Below are positions 11,601 to 26,600 of a stretch of DNA of 64,000 nucleotides, piece by piece; position 1 is the first letter of the stretch, and every line of letters starts with the position of its first letter. Source of the DNA: Lewinellaceae bacterium (lineage in GTDB: Bacteria; Bacteroidota; Bacteroidia; Chitinophagales; Saprospiraceae). Under the pieces are notes generated by a model. That model saw only the letters and a program-made list of their open reading frames with translations. It did not search any database and was not told the origin of the DNA. A program made the position numbers and the translations under genes. Where the stretch lies: assembly GCA_016712415.1 (NCBI GenBank), contig JADJRC010000002.1:124001-188000 (forward strand). Direction: 5' to 3'.

Positions 11601-14600
11601 CCACAACCAGCGCAACGATCACCCAACCACCTGCCATTTCCCTGAGCATCCATCACAAACGTGCTGTGCAACGGCGCTTCAACCGGCGCGATCAACCTGA
11701 CCGTTACCGGCGGCACGGGTTCAAAAACTTACATTTGGTCTTCCGGTCAAACAACGGAAGATTTGAACAATATCGCCGCTGGAACCTACACCGTCACAGT
11801 TACCGACGCGAATGGTTGCACCAAAACAACCAGCGCAACGGTTACGCAACCACCTGCCATTTCCCTGAGCATATCCGTCACAAACGTGCTATGCAACGGC
11901 GCTTCAACCGGTGCGATTAACCTGACCGCTATCGGCGGCACGGGTTCAAAAACTTACATTTGGTCATCCGGTCAAACAACGGAAGATTTGACCAACATCG
12001 CAGCGGGTACCTACACGGTTACCGTTACCGATGCAAACGGTTGCACTAAACAACCAGTGCATCGGTTACGCAACCCGGCGCGATGATCCTGAGCACGACC
12101 ACCGTCAACTCCACCTGCGGCAATGCCAACGGCTCGATTGACCTGACAGTCACGGGCGGCACACCTGCGTACACCTACATGTGGTCAACCGGTGCGACCA
12201 TTCAGGATCCAATCGGTTTGCTTGCAGGTACCTACACCGTTACGGTCACCGATGCGAACGGCTGTACTAAAACCACCACTGCAACGATAAACAATACCGG
12301 CGGCCCAAGCCTGGGTGCTGTAGTAACCAATATTTTGTGCAACGGCGCTTCGACCGGCGCAATCAACCTGACCGTTACTGGCGGAACCAACCCAATAACT
12401 TTCTTGTGGTCTTCCGGCCACTCGACAGAAGATATCAGTAATATTAGCGGCGGTGTTTACACCGTAACCGTTACAGATGCCAATAACTGTATCGCAATAA
12501 CCAGTGCAACCGTCACCGAACCAACTGCGATTGTCCTGAGCACAAGCCAATTCAATATACTGTGCAACGGCGCTTCAACCGGTGCAATTAACCTGACTGC
12601 AACGGGTGGTACAGGTGCAAAAACATATTTATGGTCATCCGGTCAAACAACGGAAGATTTGACCAACATCGCAGCCGGCACTTATACCGTCACTGCTACA
12701 GATGTTAATGGTTGCACCAAAACGACCAGCGCAACGGTTACGCAACCACCCGCCATTTCCTTAAACACTTCCGTTATCAATGTTTTATGTAACGGCGCTT
12801 CTACGGGCTCAATTGATTTGACCGTTGCGGGCGGTGTTTTGCCATATTCTTATTTGTGGACCAACGGCTTTACCGCTCAAGACCCAAGTGGCCTGCCCGC
12901 AGGTATTTACATGGTAACGGTTACCGATGGAAACGGCTGTACCAAAACAACCAGCGCGACAATTTCACAACCACCTGCAATCGACTTGAGCACGGTGGTT
13001 ACCAATGGATTGTGCAACAGCGCTACAACCGGCGTAATTAACCTGACCGTTACCGGTGGAACTGGAAATAAAACTTTCCTGTGGTCCTCCGGTCAAACAA
13101 CGGAAGATATTAGCGACTTGACAGCCGGAACTTACACGGTCACCGTTACAGACGCAAACGGTTGTACTAAAACAACGAGCGCGACAATCTCACAACCAAG
13201 CGCTATTGTGTTAGGAGCCGTAGTTACAAATGGGGCTAAGCAACAGCGCTTCCACAGGTGCGATCAACCTGACTGCTACTGGCGGCCAGGGCACAAAAAC
13301 CTTCCTTTGGTCTTCCGGTCAAACGACCGAAGACATCAGCGGTCTGGTAGCCGGCACATACACGGTGACGGTCACGGACGCGAACGGCTGTACCAAAACG
13401 ACGAGTGCAACAGTTACTCAGCCACCTGTTTTGATTTTAAATACAGTAGTCACGAATGTACTGTGCAACGGCGCAGCTACGGGTTCAATCAACCTGACGG
13501 TCAGCGGCGGTACAGGTTCCAAAACCTATATTTGGTCCTCCGGTCAAACAACCGAAGATTTGAACAACATCACAGCCGGCGCCTACACGGTTACAGTGAC
13601 GGACGCCAACGGCTGCACCAAAACGACCAGCGCTACAGTTACGGAACCGCCTGCTTTGGTATTGAGTACGACAACGACTAATTCAACTTGCGGTAACTCA
13701 AATGGATCGATAGACCTGACAGCTTCCGGTGGAGTTTATCCATATACATACCTGTGGTCCACTGGCGCAACGATAGAAGACCCCAGCGGTTATTATGCAG
13801 GTACGTACACGGTTACGGTCACCGATGCTAATGGTTGTACAAAAACCTCAACTGCAACGATTAACAATACCGGTGGCCCGAGCCTCAGCACAATTGTAAC
13901 CAATGTATTGTGCAACGGCGCTTCGACCGGCGCGATAAACCTGACAGTTACTGGCGGAACCAACCCAATAACTTTCTTGTGGTCTTCCGGCCACTCGACA
14001 GAAGATATCAGCAATGTTGCTGCCGGTATCTATACCGTGACGGTTACTGATGGAAATAACTGTACCGCAACGACAAGCGCTACCGTAACGGAACCAAGCG
14101 CTATTGTACTGAGCGCAGTTGTGACCGATGTGTTGTGCAATGGCGCCTCAACCGGTGCAATTAACCTGACCGCTACAGGTGGTACAGGTTCTAAAACATA
14201 CCTCTGGTCTTCCGGCCAAACAACGGAAGATTTGACCAATATCGCCGCAGGGACCTATACCGTCACTGCTACAGATGTTAATGGTTGTACCAAAACTACA
14301 AGCGCAACAATCACGCAACCAACTGCACTTTCTTTGAACACAGTTGTGACCAACGTATTGTGTAACGGTGCAGCAACAGGTTCAATCAACCTGACGGTTA
14401 CCGGCGGTACCCCAAGTTACACTTACTTGTGGACCAACGGCTTTACGGGTCAAGACCCAGGCGGCCTGATCGCCGGCACGTACACGGTTACGGTCACAGA
14501 CGCAAACGGTTGCACCAAAACAACGAGTGCAACGGTTACCCAACCAACCGCACTTGCGCTGAGCACGACACAAACCAACGTATTGTGCAACGGCGCCTCC

Positions 14601-17600
14601 ACGGGTGCGATCAACCTGACGGTTACGGGCGGCAGCCCGACGTACACCTACCTCTGGTCTTCCGGTCAAACGACCGAAGATTTGACGGATCGTGCAGCGG
14701 GTACGTACACGGTTACGGTCACAGACGCGAACGGTTGTACCAAAACAACGAGCGCGACAATCACCCAACCAACGCCAATAGTCCTGAGCACGGTAGTTAC
14801 CAATGTGCTCTGCAACGGCGTGGCCAGCGGCATCATCGACCTGAGCGCCACGGGCGGCCAGGGTACAAAAACCTATCTGTGGACCAACGGCCAGACCTCG
14901 CAGGACATCAGCGGCCTGGTAGCCGGCACATACACAGTTACGGTCACGGACGCCAACGGTTGTACCAAAACAACCAGCGCGACGGTCACCGAACCGCCGG
15001 CATTGGTTTTGAACACCACCCAGGTAAACGTACTGTGCAACGGCGCAGCTACAGGTTCAATCAACCTGACGGTCAGCGGCGGCACAGGTTCCAAAACTTA
15101 CTTATGGTCCTCCGGACAAACAACCGAAGATTTGAACAACATCACCGCCGGCGCCTACACGGTTACGGTTACGGACGCCAACGGCTGCACCAAAACGACG
15201 AGTGCAACCATCACCCAACCGACTGCGATCGTGCTTTCCAGCACCACGGTGAACTCGACCTGCGGCTACGCCAACGGTTCGATCAACCTGACGGTATCGG
15301 GCGGCACACCGGCTTACAGCTACCTGTGGTCAAACGGCATGACCGCACAAGACCCCAGCGGCCTGCTCGCAGGCACATACACCGTTACGGTTACCGATGC
15401 CAACGGCTGCGCCAAAACCAGCACAGCCACGGTGAACAATACGGGCAGTCCGAGTTTGAGCACGATAGTAACCAATGCGACCTGCAATGCGGGTACCAAT
15501 GGCTCGATCAACCTGATCGTTACGGGCGGTACCCCGCCGTTTAACTTTATCTGGTCAAACAACGCGATCACGGAAGACATCAACAACCTGGCTGCCGGTA
15601 CCTACACGGTAACGATCAGCGACGGCAACTCTTGTACGGCAACGACCAGCGCAACGGTCACCGAACCACCGGCTATCGTACTGAGCACCACACAAACGAA
15701 TGTGTTGTGCAACGGCTTTGCCACGGGTGCAATTAACCTGACCGCCACAGGCGGCACGGGCCAAAAAACCTTCGTTTGGTCCAACGGCCAAACCACGGAA
15801 GATATCAGCGGTTTGACCGCGGGTACGTACACGGTTACGGTTACCGATGCCAATGGTTGCACCAAAACCACCAGCGCAACGATCACCCAGCCAACGCCAA
15901 TTGTCCTGAGCGCAGCACCAACCGCGGCCCTGTGCTTTGGCGCTGCCGATGGCTCGATCAACCTGACGGTTACCGGCGGTACCCCAAGTTACACTTACTT
16001 GTGGACCAACGGCTTTACGGGTCAGGACCCAGGCGGCCTGATCGCCGGCACGTACACGGTTACGGTCACAGACGCAAACGGTTGCACCAAAACAACGAGT
16101 GCAACGGTTACCCAACCAACCGCACTTGCGCTGAGCACGACACAAACAAACGTATTGTGCAACGGCGCATCCACGGGCGCGATCAACCTGACGGTTACGG
16201 GCGGCAGCCCGACGTACACTACCTCTGGTCTTCCGGTCAAACGACCGAAGATTTGACGGATCGTGCAGCGGGTACGTACACGGTTACGGTCACAGACGCG
16301 AACGGTTGTACCAAAACAACGAGCGCGACAATCACCCAACCAACGCCGATAGTCCTGAGCACGGTAGTTACCAATGTGCTCTGCAACGGCGTGGCCAGCG
16401 GTATCATCGACCTGAGCGCCACGGGCGGTCAGGGTACAAAAACCTATCTGTGGACCAACGGCCAGACCTCGCAGGACATCAGCGGCCTGGTAGCCGGCAC
16501 GTACACGGTTACGGTCACGAACGCCAACGGTTGTACCAAAACAACCAGCGCGACAGTCACCGAACCGCCGGCATTGGTTTTGAGCACCACCCAGGTAAAT
16601 GTACTGTGCAACGGTGCAGCTACAGGTTCAATCAACCTGACGGTCAGCGGCGGCACTGGTTCCAAAACTTACTTATGGTCCTCCGGTCAAACGACCGAAG
16701 ATTTGAACAACATCACCGTCAGGCGCCTACACGGTTACGGTGACGGACGCCAACGGCTGTACCAAAACGACGAGTGCAACCATCACCCAACCGACTGCGA
16801 TCGTGCTTTCCAGCACCACGGTGAACTCGACCTGCGGCTACGCCAACGGTTCGATCAACCTGACGGTATCGGGCGGCACACCGGCTTACAGCTACCTGTG
16901 GTCAAACGGCATGACCGCACAAGACCCCAGCGGTCTGCTCGCAGGCACGTACACCGTTACGGTCACCGATGCGAACGGCTGCACCAAAACCAGCACAGCC
17001 ACGGTGAACAATACGGGCAGTCCGAGTTTGAGCACGATAGTAACCAATGCGACCTGCAATGCGGGTACCAATGGCTCGATCAACCTGATCGTTACGGGCG
17101 GTACCCCGCCGTTTAACTTTATCTGGTCAAACAACGCGATCACGGAAGACATCAACAACCTCGCTGCCGGTACCTACACGGTAACGATCAGCGACGGCAA
17201 CTCTTGTACGGCAACGACCAGCGCAACGGTCACCGAACCACCGGCTATCGTGCTGAGCACCACACAAACGAATGTGTTGTGCAACGGCTTTGCCACGGGA
17301 GCAATTGACCTGACCGCCACGGGCGGCACGGGTCAAAAAACCTTCGTTTGGTCCAACGGCCAAACGACGGAAGATATCAGCGGTTTGACCGCGGGTACGT
17401 ACACGATTACGGTTACCGATGCCAATGGTTGCACCAAAACCACCAGCGCAACGATCACCCAACCACCGGCAATTGTCCTGAGCGCAACACCAACCGCGGC
17501 CCTGTGCTTTGGCGCTGCCGATGGTTCGATCAACCTGACGGTTACCGGCGGTACCCCAAGTTACACTTACTTGTGGACCAACGGCTTTACAGGTCAGGAC

Positions 17601-20600
17601 CCAGGGCGGCCTGATCGCCAGCACGTACACGGTTACGGTCACAGACGCAAACGGTTGCACCAAAACAACGAGTGCAACGGTTACCCAACCGACCGCACTT
17701 GCGCTGAGCACGACACAAACAAACGTATTGTGCAACGGCGCATCCACGGGTGCGATCAACCTGACGGTTACGGGCGGCAGCCCGACGTACACCTACCTTT
17801 GGTCCAGCGGTCAAACGACCGAAGATTTGACGGATCGTGCAGCGGGCACGTACACGGTTACGGTCACGGATGCGAACGGTTGTACCAAAACAACGAGCGC
17901 GACAATCACCCAACCAACGCCAATAGTCCTGAGCACGGTAGTTACCAATGTGCTCTGCAACGGCGTGGCCAGCGGCATCATCGACCTGAGCGCCACGGGC
18001 GGCCAGGTACAAAAACCTATCTCTGGACCAACGGCCAGACCTCGCAGGACATCAGCGGCCTGGTAGCCGGCACATACACAGTTACGGTCACGGACGCCAA
18101 CGGTTGTACCAAAACAACCAGCGCGACGGTCACCGAACCGCCGGCATTGGTTTTGAGCACCACCCAGGTAAATGTACTGTGCAACGGTGCAGCTACAGGT
18201 TCAATCAACCTGACGGTCAGCGGCGGCACTGGTTCCAAAACTTACTTATGGTCCTCCGGTCAAACGACCGAAGATTTGAACAACATCACCGCCGGCGCCT
18301 ACACGGTTACGGTGACGGATGCAAACGGCTGCACCCAAACAACGAGTGCAACCATCACCCAACCGACTGCGATCGTGCTTTCCAGCACCACGGTGAACTC
18401 GACCTGCGGCTACGCCAACGGTTCGATCAACCTGACGGTATCGGGCGGCACACCGGCTTACAGCTACCTGTGGTCAAACGGCATGACCGCACAAGACCCC
18501 AGCGGTCTGCTCGCAGGCACGTACACCGTTACGGTCACCGATGCGAACGGCTGCACCAAAACCAGCACGGCCACGGTGAACAATACGGGCAGTCCGAGTT
18601 TGAGCACGATAGTAACCAATGCGACCTGCAATGCGGGTACCAATGGCTCGATCAACCTGATCGTTACGGGCGGTACCCCGCCGTTTAACTTTATCTGGTC
18701 AAACAACGCGATCACGGAAGACATCAACAACCTGGCTGCCGGTACCTACACGGTAACGATCAGCGACGGCAACTCTTGTACGGCAACGACCAGCGCAACG
18801 GTCACCGAACCACCGGCTATCGTGCTGAGCACCACACAAACGAATGTGTTGTGCAACGGCTTTGCCACGGGAGCAATTGACCTGACCGCCACGGGCGGCA
18901 CGGGCCAAAAACCTTCATTTGGTCCAACGGCCAAACGACGGAAGATATCAGCGGTTTGACCGCAGGTACGTACACGATTACGGTTACCGATGCCAATGGT
19001 TGCACCAAAACCACCAGCGCAACGATCACCCAACCACCGGCAATTGTCCTGAGCGCAACACCAACCGCGGCCCTGTGCTTTGGCGCTGCCGATGGTTCGA
19101 TCAACCTGACGGTTACCGGCGGTACCCCAAGTTACACTTACTTGTGGACCAACGGCTTTACGGGTCAGGACCCAGGCGGCCTGATCGCCGGCACGTACAC
19201 GGTTACGGTCACAGACGCAAACGGTTGCACCAAAACAACGAGTGCAACGGTTACCCAACCGACCGCACTTGCGCTGAGCACAACACAAACCAACGTATTG
19301 TGCAACGGCGCGTCCACGGGCGCGATCAACCTGACGGTTACAGGCGGCAGCCCGACGTACACCTACCTCTGGTCTTCCGGTCAAACGACCGAAGATTTGA
19401 CGGATCGTGCAGCGGGCACGTACACGGTTACGGTCACAGACGCGAACGGTTGTACGAAAACAACGAGTGCAACAATCACCCAACCAACGCCGATAGTCCT
19501 GAGCACGGTAGTTACCAATGTGCTCTGCAACGGCGTGGCCAGCGGTATCATCGACCTGAGCGCCACGGGCGGTCAGGGTACAAAAACCTATCTGTGGACC
19601 AACGGCCAGACCTCGCAGGACATCAGCGGCCTGGTAGCCGGCACATACACAGTTACGGTCACAGACGCCAACGGTTGTACCAAAACAACCAGCGCGACAA
19701 TCACCGAACCGCCGGCATTGGTTTTGAACACCACCCAGGTAAACGTACTGTGCAACGGCAGCTTACAGGTTCAATCAACCTGACGGTCAGCGGCGGCACT
19801 GGTTCCAAAACTTACTTATGGTCCTCCGGTCAAACGACCGAAGATTTGAACAACATCACCGCCGGCGCCTACACGGTTACGGTGACGGACGCCAACGGCT
19901 GCACCAAAACGACGAGTGCAACCATCATGGAGCCGCCAGTTATCGTACTATCAAACACAACGGTCAATTCCACCTGTGGTAATCCCAACGGTTCAATTGA
20001 TCTGACGGTTACGGGCGGCGTTTACCCATACACCTATTTATGGTCAACTGGTGCAACCATTGAAGATCCGGTAAACTACTATTCCGGTATTTATACTGTT
20101 ACGGTAACAGATGCTAATGGCTGTTCTAAAACCTCGACAGCTACGATCAATAATACGGGTGGTCCAAGTTTGAGCACTTTTGTGACAAATATTTTATGTA
20201 ATGGCGCCGCAACAGGTGCGGTTAACTTAACGGTTACGGGTGGAACAGATCCATTTAACTTTATTTGGTCAAACAGCGCAAGTATTGAGGATATCAATAA
20301 CCTGGTTGCCGGTACCTATACCGTTACAGTAACCGATGTGAATGGTTGTACCAAAACAACCAGCGCAACAGTGACGGAACCACCGGCTCTGACATTGAGC
20401 ACTGTAGTAACCAATGTGTTGTGCAACGGCTTTGCCACAGGTGCTATTAACCTGACGGTCACGGGCGGTACCGGTTCTACAACCTACCTTTGGTCAAATG
20501 GCTTTACCGGACAAGACCCAAGTAATTTGTCTGCCGGTACCTATACTGTCACGGTCACCGATGTAAATGGTTGCACTAAATCAACCAGCGCAACAGTAAC

Positions 20601-23600
20601 GGAACCACCGGCACTCGCCCTTACTACTGTAGTAACCAATGTATTGTGTAACGGCGCAGCAACTGGCGAAATTGACCTGGCAGTAACAGGCGGCACAGGT
20701 AATAAAACCTTTATTTGGTCTTCTGGCCAAACAACTGAAGACCTGACCGGTCTGCTTGCAGGTACGTACACTGTTACGGTCACGGATGTGAATGGCTGTA
20801 CCAAAACCACCAGCGCTACAGTTACACAACCGACTTCAATCGCGCTGAGCAATGTAGCAACGAATGTATTGTGTAACGGAGCCGCTACCGGAGCCATCGA
20901 TCTGACCGCTACTGGCGGCACCGGTTCTAAAACTTACTTATGGTCAAATGGCTTCACCGGCCAGGATCCGAGTGGCCTGATCGCAGGTACCTATACAGTT
21001 ACAGTCACCGATGCAAACGGTTGCACCAAAACAACCAGCGCAACAATAACAGAACCTCCGGCACTTGCTTTGAGTACAGCTGTAACAAATGTATTGTGCA
21101 ATGGCGCCGCTACCGGTGCGATTAACCTCACGGTAACCGGTGGAACAGGTTCTAAAACCTATCTCTGGTCTTCAGGTCAAACAACGGAAGACCTGTCCAA
21201 TCTGATCGTCGGCACTTATACGGTCACAGTTACTGATGCAAACGGCTGTACTAAAACAACCAGCGCCACAGTTACACAACCGACCGAGATGGTCCTTTCT
21301 GCAACAACAGAAAACACTTCTTGCAATGGCGCTGATGACTGTTCGATTGATTTGAGTCTATCTGGCGGCGTACCGGCTTATACCTATTTGTGGTCAAATG
21401 GCTTTACGGGTCAGGACCCCGGCGGCCTGCTCGCCGGTACCTATACGGTAACCGTAACAGACGCAAACAATTGCACAAAAACGATCTCAGCCACGGTTAT
21501 TCAACCTTCGTTGAGTGTTGACCTTGCAGTACCGTCTATTTGTGATCCTTTAAATAACAATTATTCTGTAGTGGTTACTGTTAGTTGGACAAATGCTCCG
21601 ACAAACGCCATAACCGTTACAACCACCGAGGGTGGCAATAGTGTGATAAACATCGTTGCAGGTTCTTCAGGTACACAAATGACTACGGTCACTGGTTTGA
21701 CTTCAAATGGTGTTACGGATGTGGATGTCACTGCTTCATTTACACCTGTTTGCTTTGCCACTTTAGCCGATGCTTATGACGCACCGCTAAATTGTACGCC
21801 CGCTTCTATTGGAAACTTTGTTTGGGACGATCAAAACGGCAATGGCATACAGGATGGCGGCGAACCCGGAATCAGTGGCGTAACCGTAACACTAACCGGT
21901 ACCGACCAAATGGGCAACCCGGTTACTCAAACAACTACTACAGGTTCCAATGGCGAGTACAGTTTTGATGACCTGGTCCCTGGTACCTATAAAATAACCT
22001 TTACAACACCTGCCGGTGGATATGTGACCACTCCGGTAAATCAGGGTGGGGATGATACTGTCGACAGCGATGCCGACCCGGCTATGGGCGGTATGACTGC
22101 AAATGAAATCCTTACTCCGGGTGAAAACAATACAGACTATGATGCAGGGTATTATCTGCCCGCTGAAATAGGCAACTATGTATGGGAAGATACGAATGCC
22201 AATGGCCAGCAAGACGGCGGGGAGCCGGGCATCGGCGGCGTGCCGGTGACTTTAAACGGCACAACGGGCACCGGCCAAACGGTGACGGAAACGACGACAA
22301 CCGACGGCAATGGTTTTTACCTGTTCAGCGGCCTGCAACCGGGTACGTACACAATCACTTTTGGTACCCCAACCGGCGGCTATGTGCTGACGAGTGTGGA
22401 TCAGGGTGGCGACGATACGAACGACTCGGATGCCCAACCAGGCAGCCAAACGACGGTAGCAGAAGTGTTGACCTCCGGCGAATCGAACCTGACTTACGAC
22501 GCAGGATTTTACCTGCCAGCAAGCTTGGGTGATTACGTTTGGTCCGACACCGACGGCGACGGCGTACAAGACGGCGGCGAGCCGGGAATTGGCGGCGTGA
22601 CGGTGACCCTGAGCGGCACCACCGGCGACGGCAGCCCGGTCAACCTGACGACCAGCACGGACGGCACTGGATTTTACGAATTTACCGACCTGGCGCCGGG
22701 CACGTACACGGTTACGTTCACGACCCCAGGCGGCTCCACCGCTACAACCCCGAACGAGGGCGGCGATGATACATTAGACTCCGACGCTGATCCGGTAACA
22801 GGTGCAGCACCGCCGGTAACGCTGGTGAGCGGAGAAAATAACCCGACAATAGACGCGGGCTTCCTGCAAGTTGCTGAAATAGGCAATTATGTATGGGAAG
22901 ATACGAATGCCAATGGCGCAGCAAGACGGCGGGGAGCCGGGCATCGGCGGCGTGCCGGTGACCTTAAACGGCACGACGGGCACCGGCCAAACGGTTACGG
23001 AGACGACGACAACCGACGGCAATGGTTTTTACCTGTTCAGCGGCCTGCAACCGGGCACATACACGATCACTTTTGGTACCCCAACCGGCGGCTATGTGCT
23101 GACGAGTGTGGATCAGGGGTGGCGACGATACGAACGACTCGGATGCCCAGCCAGGCAGCCAAACGACGGTAGCAGAAGTGTTGACCTCCGGCGAATCGAA
23201 CCTGACTTACGACGCAGGATTTTACCTGCCAGCAAAACTGGGTGATTACGTTTGGTCCGACACCGACGGCGACGGCGTACAAGACGGCGGCGAGCCGGGA
23301 ATTGGCAGCGTGACGGTGACCCTGAACGGCACCACCGGCGACGGCAGCCCGGTCAACCTGACAACGAGTACGGACGGCACTGGATTTTACGAATTTACCG
23401 ACCTGGCACCGGGCACGTACACGGTTACGTTCACGACCCCAGGCGGCTCCACCGCCACAACCCCGAACGAGGGCGGCGATGATACATTAGACTCCGACGC
23501 TGATCCGGTAACGGGTGCAGCGCCGCCGGTAACGCTGGTGAGCGGAGAAAATAACCCGACGATAGACGCGGGCTTCCTGCAAGTTGCTGAAATAGGCAAT

Positions 23601-26600
23601 TATGTATGGGAAGATACGAATGCCAATGGCGTACAAGACGGCGGAGAACCGGGCATCGGCGGCGTGCCGGTGACCTTAAACGGCACGACGGGCACCGGCC
23701 AAACGGTGACGGAAACGACGACAACCGACGGCAATGGTTTTACCTGTTCAGCGGCCTGCAACCGGGCACATACACGATCACTTTGGTACCCCAACCGGCG
23801 GCTATGTGCTGACAAGTGTGGATCAGGGTGGCGACGATACCAACGACTCGGATGCCCAACCAGGCAGCCAAACGACGGTAGCAGAAGTGTTGACCTCCGG
23901 CGAATCGAACCTGACTTACGACGCAGGATTTTACCTGCCAGCCAGTCTGGGTGATTACGTTTGGTCCGACACCGACGGCGACGGCGTACAAGACGGCGGC
24001 GAGCCGGGAATTGGCGGCGTGACGGTGACCCTGAACGGCACCACCGGCGACGGCAGCCCGGTCAACCTGACGACGAGTACGGACGGCACTGGATTTTACG
24101 AATTTACCGACCTGGCACCGGGCACGTACACGGTTACGTTCACGACCCCAGGCGGCTCCACCGCCACAACCCCGAACGAGGGCGGCGATGATACATTAGA
24201 CTCCGACGCTGATCCGGTAACGGGCGAAGCGCCGCCGGTAACGCTGGTGAGCGGAGAAAATAACCCGACGATAGACGCGGGCTTCCTGCAAGTTGCTGAA
24301 ATAGGCAACTATGTATGGGAAGATACGAATGCCAATGGCGTACAAGACGGCGGGGAGCCGGGCATCGGCGGCGTGCCTGTGACCTTAAACGGCACGACGG
24401 GCACCGGCCAAACGGTGACGGAGACGACGACAACCGACGGCAATGGTTTTTACCTGTTCAGCGGCCTGCAACCGGGCACGTACACAATCACTTTTGGTAC
24501 CCCAACCGGCGGCTATGTATTGACGAGTGTGGATCAGGGTGGCGACGATACGAACGACTCGGATGCCCAACCAGGCACCCAAACGACGGTAGCAGAAGTG
24601 TTGACCTCCGGCGAATCGAACCTGACTTACGACGCAGGATTTTACCTGCCAGCAATCTGGGTGATTACGTTTGGTCCGACACCGACGGCGACGGCGTACA
24701 AGACGGCGGCGAGCCGGGTATTGGCGGCGTGACGGTGACCCTGAACGGCACCACCGGCGACGGCAGCCCGGTCAACCTGACAACGAGTACGGACGGCACT
24801 GGATTTTACGAATTTACCGACCTGGCACCGGGCACGTACACGGTGACGTTCACGACCCCAGGCGGCTCCACCGCCACAACCCCGAACGAGGGCGGCGATG
24901 ATACATTAGACTCCGACGCTGATCCGGTAACGGGCGCAGCGCCGCCGGTAACGCTGGTGAGCGGAGAAAATAACCCGACGATAGACGCGGGCTTCCTGCA
25001 AGTTGCCGAAATAGGCAACTACGTATGGGAAGATACGAATGCCAATGGCGTACAAGACGGCGGTGAGCCGGGCATCGGCGGCGTGCCGGTGACCTTAAAC
25101 GGCACGACGGGCACCGGCCAAACGGTGACGGAAACGACCACAACCGACGGCAATGGTTTTTACCTGTTCAGCGGCCTGCAACCGGGCACGTACACAATCA
25201 CTTTTGGTACCCCAACCGGCGGCTATGTGCTGACAAGTGTGGATCAGGGTGGCGACGATACGAACGACTCGGATGCCCAACCAGGCAGCCAAACGACGGT
25301 AGCAGAAGTGTTGACCTCCGGCGAATCGAACCTGACTTACGACGCAGGATTTTACCTGCCAGCAAGCTTGGGTGATTACGTTTGGTCCGACACCGACGGC
25401 GACGGCGTACAAGACGGCGGCGAGCCGGGAATTGGCAGCGTGACGGTGACCCTGAACGGCACCACTGGCGACGGCAGCCCGGTCAACCTGACGACCAGCA
25501 CGGACGGCACTGGATTTTACGAATTTACCGACCTGGCGCCGGGCACGTACACGGTTACGTTCACGACCCCAGGCGGCTCCACCGCCACAACCCGAACGAG
25601 GGCGGCGATGATACATTAGACTCCGACGCTGATCCGGTAACGGGTGCAGCACCGCCGGTAACGCTGGTGAGCGGAGAAAATAACCCGACAATAGACGCGG
25701 GCTTCCTGCAAGTTGCTGAAATAGGCAACTATGTATGGGAAGATACGAATGCCAATGGCCAGCAAGACGTCGGGGAGCCGGGCATCGGTGGCGTGCCGGT
25801 GACCTTAAACGGCACGACGGGCACCGGCCAAACGGTGACGGAGACGACCACAACCGACGGCAATGGTTTTTACCTGTTCAGCGGCCTGCAACCGGGCACA
25901 TACACGATCACTTTTGGTACCCCAACCGGCGGCTATGTGCTGACGAGTGTGGATCAGGGTGGCGACGATACGAACGACTCGGATGCCCAACCAGGCAGCC
26001 AAACGACGGTGGCAGAAGTGTTGACCTCCGGCGAATCGAACCTGACTTACGACGCAGGATTTTACCTGCCGGCAAGCTTGGGTGATTACGTTTGGTTTGA
26101 TTTAGATAAAGATGGTATACAAGACGGCGGCGAGCCGGGTATTGGCGGCGTGACAGTGATCTTGAACGGTACCACCGGCGACGGCACCCCGGTCAACCTG
26201 ACAACGAGCACGGACGGCACAGGATTTTACGAATTTACCGACCTGGCGCCGGGCACGTACACGGTTACGTTTGGGTCACCTGGAGTAAACTATACTATCT
26301 CCCATGTAGATCAGGGTGGCGATGACACAACAGATTCGGATGCGAATCCGGCAAATGGTCAGTCGCCAGCAGTAACCTTGGTTAGTGGCGAAAACAACCC
26401 GACGATTGACGCAGGATTTTTCCTGAATATTGGCCTGGAGACTCTGGTTGCAGATGTAAACTGCTACAATGGAACGGATGGTTCTATTGATCTGACGGTC
26501 AACGGCGGTACTGCTCCATTTACTTATCTCTGGTCAAATGGCGCGACGACTGAAGATGTTTTCAATTTGACAATCGGCACCTACACAGTTACAGTAACGG

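Larger units (their letters stand above)
9841..21504 (+). repeat. SprB-type repeat array 1 (52 units of about 75 residues)
   Basis: I count 52 units of about 224 bp. The consensus runs: xxLSTxVTNVLCNGA, TGxINLTVTGG, YxYLWSSGQTTEDL, AGTYTVTVTDANGCTKTT, SATVTQP. This is the SprB repeat signature (PF13573 core is the TVTDANGC part). Units fall into a few subtypes distinguished by the NVLC versus NSTC start and by QP versus NNTG linkers. The array contains two tiers of larger duplication (672 bp near 10309-12300; 1572 bp near 14390-19910) and ten of the gene's frame breaks. Two Cys per unit could form one intradomain disulfide, which is inference. Confidence 0.85.

Noticed and set aside
11562..25592. 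Programmed frameshifting or phase variation in the giant gene
   Set aside because: Break sites share no slippery motif, shift in both directions, differ between identical copies and have counterparts in housekeeping genes.
12083..25619. A cluster of separate SprB-repeat genes rather than one gene
   Set aside because: Internal segments lack signal peptides, sorting domains and intergenic sequence; the repeat register continues across every stop after a 1-2 base correction.
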